Shown one piece after another: positions 61,801 to 64,000 of a stretch of DNA of 64,000 nt (the stretch's first letter is position 1; every line of letters starts with the position of its first letter). Location of the stretch: the NCBI RefSeq assembly GCF_000208865.1, contig NC_018394.1:3909797-3973796 (forward strand). Direction: 5' to 3'. The notes below the pieces were generated by a model that did not search any database, was not told the DNA's origin, and saw nothing but the letters and a program-made list of their open reading frames with translations. Origin of the DNA: Neospora caninum Liverpool (Eukaryota > Apicomplexa > Conoidasida > Eucoccidiorida > Sarcocystidae). Both the position numbers and the translations under genes were made by a program.

Positions 61801-62024
61801 TCCTTCTTTTCTTCCATCTCCTTCTCTTCTTCCATCTCCTTCTCTTCTTCCATCTCCTTCTCTTCTTCCGTTTCCTCTTCTATCTCTCCTTCTTTTACGT
61901 TCGCTTCTGTCACTGCGAAACTCAAACACTTCTCGCTAGAGTGGAAAGAGCAGACGACTCGCTTTTCGTTTCCCTCTTTCTCTCTCGCCGGCTCTTCCCG
62001 GGAGCTCTCTATGCATTGCTCCAT
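55878..62024 (-). CDS. Large single-exon protein with one GATA-like zinc finger
   Basis: One uninterrupted frame of 2,048 residues from an ATG at 62024. The only recognisable domain is near the C-terminus (residues 1929-1952, about 56240-56169): CRLC, then TPQWRYLDG, then CNACYMRARKR. The two Cys pairs, the T/P-x-W-R core and the basic tail are typical of GATA fingers, which bind DNA; the loop between the pairs is 16 residues instead of the usual 17 or 18. Residues about 50-130 are a KEMEEE/EKKEM repeat. About 390-520 are rich in Ser with poly-Ser runs. The rest is Ser/Pro/Arg-rich, with a possible structured or helical stretch around 575-605 (DVSDEDLLNLCTKFIHLRSE). No signal or membrane segment is seen. 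It is probably a nuclear regulator, by inference from the finger alone. A stop lies in frame about 80 bp upstream of the ATG, so unless a 5' exon exists this start is right. Confidence 0.84.
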   Translation of the reverse strand: MEQCIESSREEPAREKEGNEKRVVCSFHSSEKCLSFAVTEANVKEGEIEEETEEEKEMEEEKEMEEEKEMEEKKEMEEKKETEKEMEEEKEMEEEKEMEEEKEMEEKKEMEEKKEMEEKKEMEEKNKTGANRNAMLQLPQNAPCSFAESQEPTRREETPLSSRSAILPSSYQQPLKESVSPFAASFSISLSGASAASSVPLLASSSREDRRSISPLAPGTCLPNSPRSAPVCSGLKDPSSPMATHAPVSSAEPYDTREGTHRPVEAEGDKQGNTALRMPAAPGAGNRGQNAQTEEAKREREKADSRKEVAGARSEGGAEKRREGVDGSDEKNRDEEQKDEAQMTQCDRQRAPDRQPAGPGNGEEEEDRETQTTGKQENEENATGKKKEAEDKTEERRENVFQKKREERKQVDETDVIRGQENHAASLSSSSSSSSCSSRSSSSPSPSSPSSSSPSSCSSSSSSCSSSAVSPLPSTPQPASLSAPCHPLVSPSSSLPSSSSGLSSASFSVLSFPASSFSGPAKSGEATGPVDFQPRELTPSKRPGVDIEIQTEAACASDLERSFPSLSCMKKDVSDEDLLNLCTKFIHLRSELVRLFSQSSTGLGPLSTSPQSSVCLSRGVGAKETPGAHDGGTSPLGSGAQRGRGHLDRRASCELQGPAEGLGAAGERQETALWTASQGERKRKRDALEREARGSDARQAIASRLAQEGECEKAETRAALPQTSDEKQLEEGGEGEDAGRARRRSRRGSLPRDSPRPFERGDRDEACGAKMKKVPARLPEEAFCFLSQTSAKQPHVAHLERDWLGPLTPKKRRFSDVHGDMPWETFSRCPPLQGAERAKEGGAFLGSEGAGRRHSERRGRRREREEKRHASSLPRLHLERSETSNRRLSYDPTLPSPFAKPRRAASLLPSLSPRDTEAPNAHERRSSVSPRFKAPEALASAPAASPRSLLRSSAPRRQAPASSEPENPLGSSASDSLSQAPEAGRKGRGGGLRRRFPSPFLSSPFLPPLLSPTVSPSAVFSVASALAQDTRGDEKLSSRASSLPAVFDAFGHPAGRDNLRSPQSPFSGALLDETAETFGDADLFLCSSTPPCGTFPSPSSGPSPDREDLTRRLLSGSVGRQSVCASPSPPFSQLAEASPPPDSESASGLRGRHANRLCVGLSEEGREEREGRRRRRKDALGKGGARTTRGEVGERDAMEKDEVEDRRGRVFASRKRTAEILESLLSDSCPFFPERKERTPDPWARGPGNPAKEEPRNGAREEDKDENCPFASSRRQRKNSLVPGDVDLDGEQQPLRCFSPTRERSQAPGEPAKRDIESEERLENASESSEKEAFSASCLRFARPFPSSAPSLSPFDRSAPERSAAPHTTQHSCLVSPFLSPSRPAAFSSTSTSPLGVNEAGSDLRAHLRGASASPSLPQNSEKNHRLCSPSSSSSSSLSPPSLESLYSFPPLRSVRASHGLSSNEPPFAGVSPVSAVSEPAGAPGGGPRGETVGLETDLLAASRCSGRRKKQDEQATASKPREKGELRFPAAGSQKHPQASPLGRAKRCVLSSSQREDRSALHPEFASDVSSGNATESSLPLSLSAVPFPFPPHDRAHYASLSSAFSHHSPSTGGDPPTRRGTSYVVEGVSVPERALTSARGDSPRDSSPRFSENTFASPFSKSCILSSHNSSSPFNVQAPPVGRLGEGERLLGASGAFFGPEEDFMSPYLCVASPSGPAGGTQKRAERSEATARATERDPSHEAGASGSAFSSASEPRPKSKRGENRSREDEDVLGSMRTRRGTALQGTRRSESRRKAQPQPGEQGAGARSEGVRGDGDSEGGIAGSQLTGREGLSASVFFTRRAGATHETAGEPLHATRASVSARRCGEEEARLPSPGGHADVSPPAGCALQGAPRETRKTKKGKAKTGISSSQRGNGRGRDGANSCRLCKTRQTPQWRYLDGLPVCNACYMRARKRQQIATGQRKPVSLLSGAVPAPAAVSPPFPVSSLSSLSCASLPSLQPAQPAHTASEDSAGKPASDAADSQEERRDSGDRSSSLEAQRLGA
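61649..61872. repeat. 18-bp coding repeat (KEMEEE/K) in the zinc-finger gene
   Basis: About a dozen imperfect copies of an 18-bp unit, on the plus strand ttcttccatctccttctt. On the coding strand they give tandem six-residue Glu/Lys/Met units. They are in frame and predicted to form a highly charged single helix. Confidence 0.93.
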
Positions 62025-64000
62025 CTTTCCGAGTTCCCTTTTCCACGATGGCCAGAGACTTGGCCGAGAGGAAGGCGAAGCAGACGAGGCACTTGCGACA
62101 GCAGGCGCTCAGCGACTCCTGCAGAACGTGCCGCTGAGGAAGAAAAGGCACGGACGGCGCGCATGCAAGGCTCTTTTTCGGTCTTGGTTTTTCCAAATTC
62201 GTCTCCGAGAAGCTGGCGAATGAGGCGCTCCTCAACTCCAAAGCGGCGACCCCACAGATCTCCTGCGAGGCGTTCTGAGCCTGTCTGTTGCAGTTTGGCT
62301 GAATCGGAGAAACGGAGAAGATGAGGAGGAAAGGGGAAAGGGAGAGAGATCAAGACGTGCAAGAGGGGTAGGTTTGGGGGGTCTGAATACTCTGGGGAAC
62401 GGGTATAGGACTGCAGAGGAACGCGAAGAAAGTCTCTTCGAAATCCTTTGCCTCACCGAGCCGCTCAGCTTCGCCTTCGCGTTCTCTGCAGATCTCTTCT
62501 CTCGTCTGGTGTCAAACACAAACAACAGAAAAGTCCCCATCGAAGAAACGAACTTTACAGAGTCTCCACATGCCCCATTGACAGGCATGCCTGGTTCCAC
62601 ATATCAGCCTGGACATATCTTTGCATATCTAAACATGTATGCATGTATATTTGTATATACGTGCATAGATGCGCTTCAGGGCGAAGTTTTATACTTCTTG
62701 TGAAAGAGAGGCGGACACACAGATCAATGTGTACCGGAAAGCATTTATTTATACAACTGTATGTCTACAGGGCACAGGCAAAGAGAAAGATTCCTAGAGA
62801 GAGAAGAGGCAAACGCGACGGAGAGACGAAAGATGCAGCCTTTGAACGGGCCTTACGGCGTTCTGCACTTTAAAAGGTAGAGGGCGGAGAAGACACTGGT
62901 AAACAGCCGAACCGCAGACAAAGACACAGGTCGAAAAAATCTGGTTTTCTTTCAAGGCAAAAACAGGCTGCCTCGGCGTGGTGAAAAATGGGGCTTCGCG
63001 TTTTCTCGCGACTCCCACGAAGAGAGAGAACCCTGAGGAAAACCGAAAAGACCGGCTGTCTCTTTCGGAGTTGGACACGAGAGAAAGCGTAGAACACGGG
63101 GATGAAAGACGGAGCAGTGCTTCGCAACCGCACGAAGGAAAGATCGAGGAAATGTTTGAGTCTTGCAAACGGAAACACACGCATAGCCATCAGCTCTCCT
63201 TCACAGCCACTGTTCATGTTTGTAAATACCTACACATGCTGAAATATACATAGATATAGAGCTGTGGCTATCCACGTGCACATGCAACTCGCATGTGCGC
63301 AAATGCAGGTAAATTTAAACAAGTAAGGAGACACGTAAACTTGTCTCCTTGCCGACGCATCTCAATACATATCTAGGTTACGAGGCAAATGGCTGTGTCC
63401 ATCGATGCGGGCACGAACGTCTACGGCCCTGTGCCCACGCAGGTCTATGGGCATTTGTCTCCACAAATACATACATATATATGTATATGTATATGTATAT
63501 ATATATATACGTATATTAGTACATACAGACGCTTTTGTGTATAAATATTTCATGTCTCATGAGGCAAGGGTACAAGGGAAGTTCCGGAGTGAAATAGAAC
63601 GCTGACAAGAGGACGAAATGAAGAAGGGTGCGTGGCTCTGTGGGTCTTTGCCGAGGACGGAGGAAATCTTGGATGTAGATGAACACTCTCTCAAGGCTGA
63701 ACAGGAACCTATTGAAGGTCTCAGTCTATCGAGTGCGTAGCCTCTCCCGTTCCCCTCGCGCTCATAGACTCACATACAAAAACACACTCAGACTCCCCAG
63801 ACTTCATAATCACAAATATCCGCACTCACAATGAGAACTCCCTCATCTGTACATATATATCATATATATATGCGAATGTGCATGCAAGGGCACACACTTG
63901 GTCGGCTCTGAGTACGAATTCCTGTATGTAGATTTGTGGGCATTATGTCCATATCGGTATACTTCACTGCGCACGTCTAGACTTTTCACGGAGCGGCATC
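62025..64000. other. Upstream region of the zinc-finger gene, no other gene recognised
   Basis: This holds the presumed promoter and leader of the zinc-finger gene. Short frames at 62.0-62.4 kb on the minus strand overlap in all three phases and could hide a small 5' exon, but I cannot prove one. Beyond 62.6 kb the sequence is A/T-richer, with microsatellites and no coding signal. Confidence 0.5.
63474..63516. repeat. (TA)n / TATG microsatellite
   Basis: Alternating TA and TATG units in the spacer. A shorter, similar run is near 63851-63871. Confidence 0.9.

Noticed and set aside
10206..62024. The idea that GPI, GH36, T-protein and pyrophosphatase form a metabolic gene cluster
   Set aside because: The genes lie on both strands with separate promoters and kilobase spacers, and unrelated kinase, kelch and zinc-finger genes are interspersed; chance is sufficient.

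Overview
This is nuclear DNA from a cyst-forming coccidian apicomplexan, most likely Toxoplasma gondii or a close relative (Hammondia, Neospora). The evidence is: long intron-rich genes with GT..AG introns of roughly 100-1,100 bp, intergenic stretches of 1-5 kb, proteins padded with runs of Ser, Glu and Ala, abundant (TA)n, (GATA)n and TG-type microsatellites in introns and spacers, and a plant-like glucose-6-phosphate isomerase of the kind known from T. gondii. I cannot fix the species from the sequence alone. Nothing prokaryotic (operons, RBS, IS elements, CRISPR) is present, and I recognised no tRNA or rRNA gene.

Layout. 2.4-5.9 kb (-): a six-blade kelch protein with a C-terminal coiled coil (six exons). 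9.6 kb: a 100-N assembly gap followed by about 0.5 kb of homopolymer-rich, poor-looking sequence. 10.2-16.9 kb (+): glucose-6-phosphate isomerase, 13 exons, N-terminus lost in or beyond the gap. 20.4-22.5 kb (+): a protein kinase with HGD and DLG motifs. 22.5-27.8 kb: spacer with a 26-bp repeat. 27.8-37.7 kb (-): a 14-exon GH36 raffinose-synthase/SIP1-like protein. 41.0-49.6 kb (-): a glycine-cleavage T-protein-like aminomethyltransferase domain behind an extension of about 1,240 residues (eight exons). 51.7-54.2 kb (+): a family I inorganic pyrophosphatase with an N-terminal extension (three exons). 55.9-62.0 kb (-): a 2,048-residue single-exon protein with one GATA-like zinc finger near its C-terminus. 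The rest is spacer with microsatellites.

The exon models come from splice motifs, reading-phase agreement at every junction and family motifs crossing the junctions. For the six models whose start lies in the window the summed exon length is a whole number of codons; GPI is 5'-partial, but its junction phases also agree.

How the genes relate. Several products touch central metabolism: GPI links glucose-6-P and fructose-6-P, pyrophosphatase removes PPi from biosynthesis, the GH36 protein would act on galactosyl oligosaccharides, and the T-protein domain would act in one-carbon metabolism. The genes lie on both strands with separate promoters, so I see no evidence of a functional cluster. The most unusual items are the GH36 protein, the GATA-like finger with a 16-residue loop, and the very large extension on the aminomethyltransferase.
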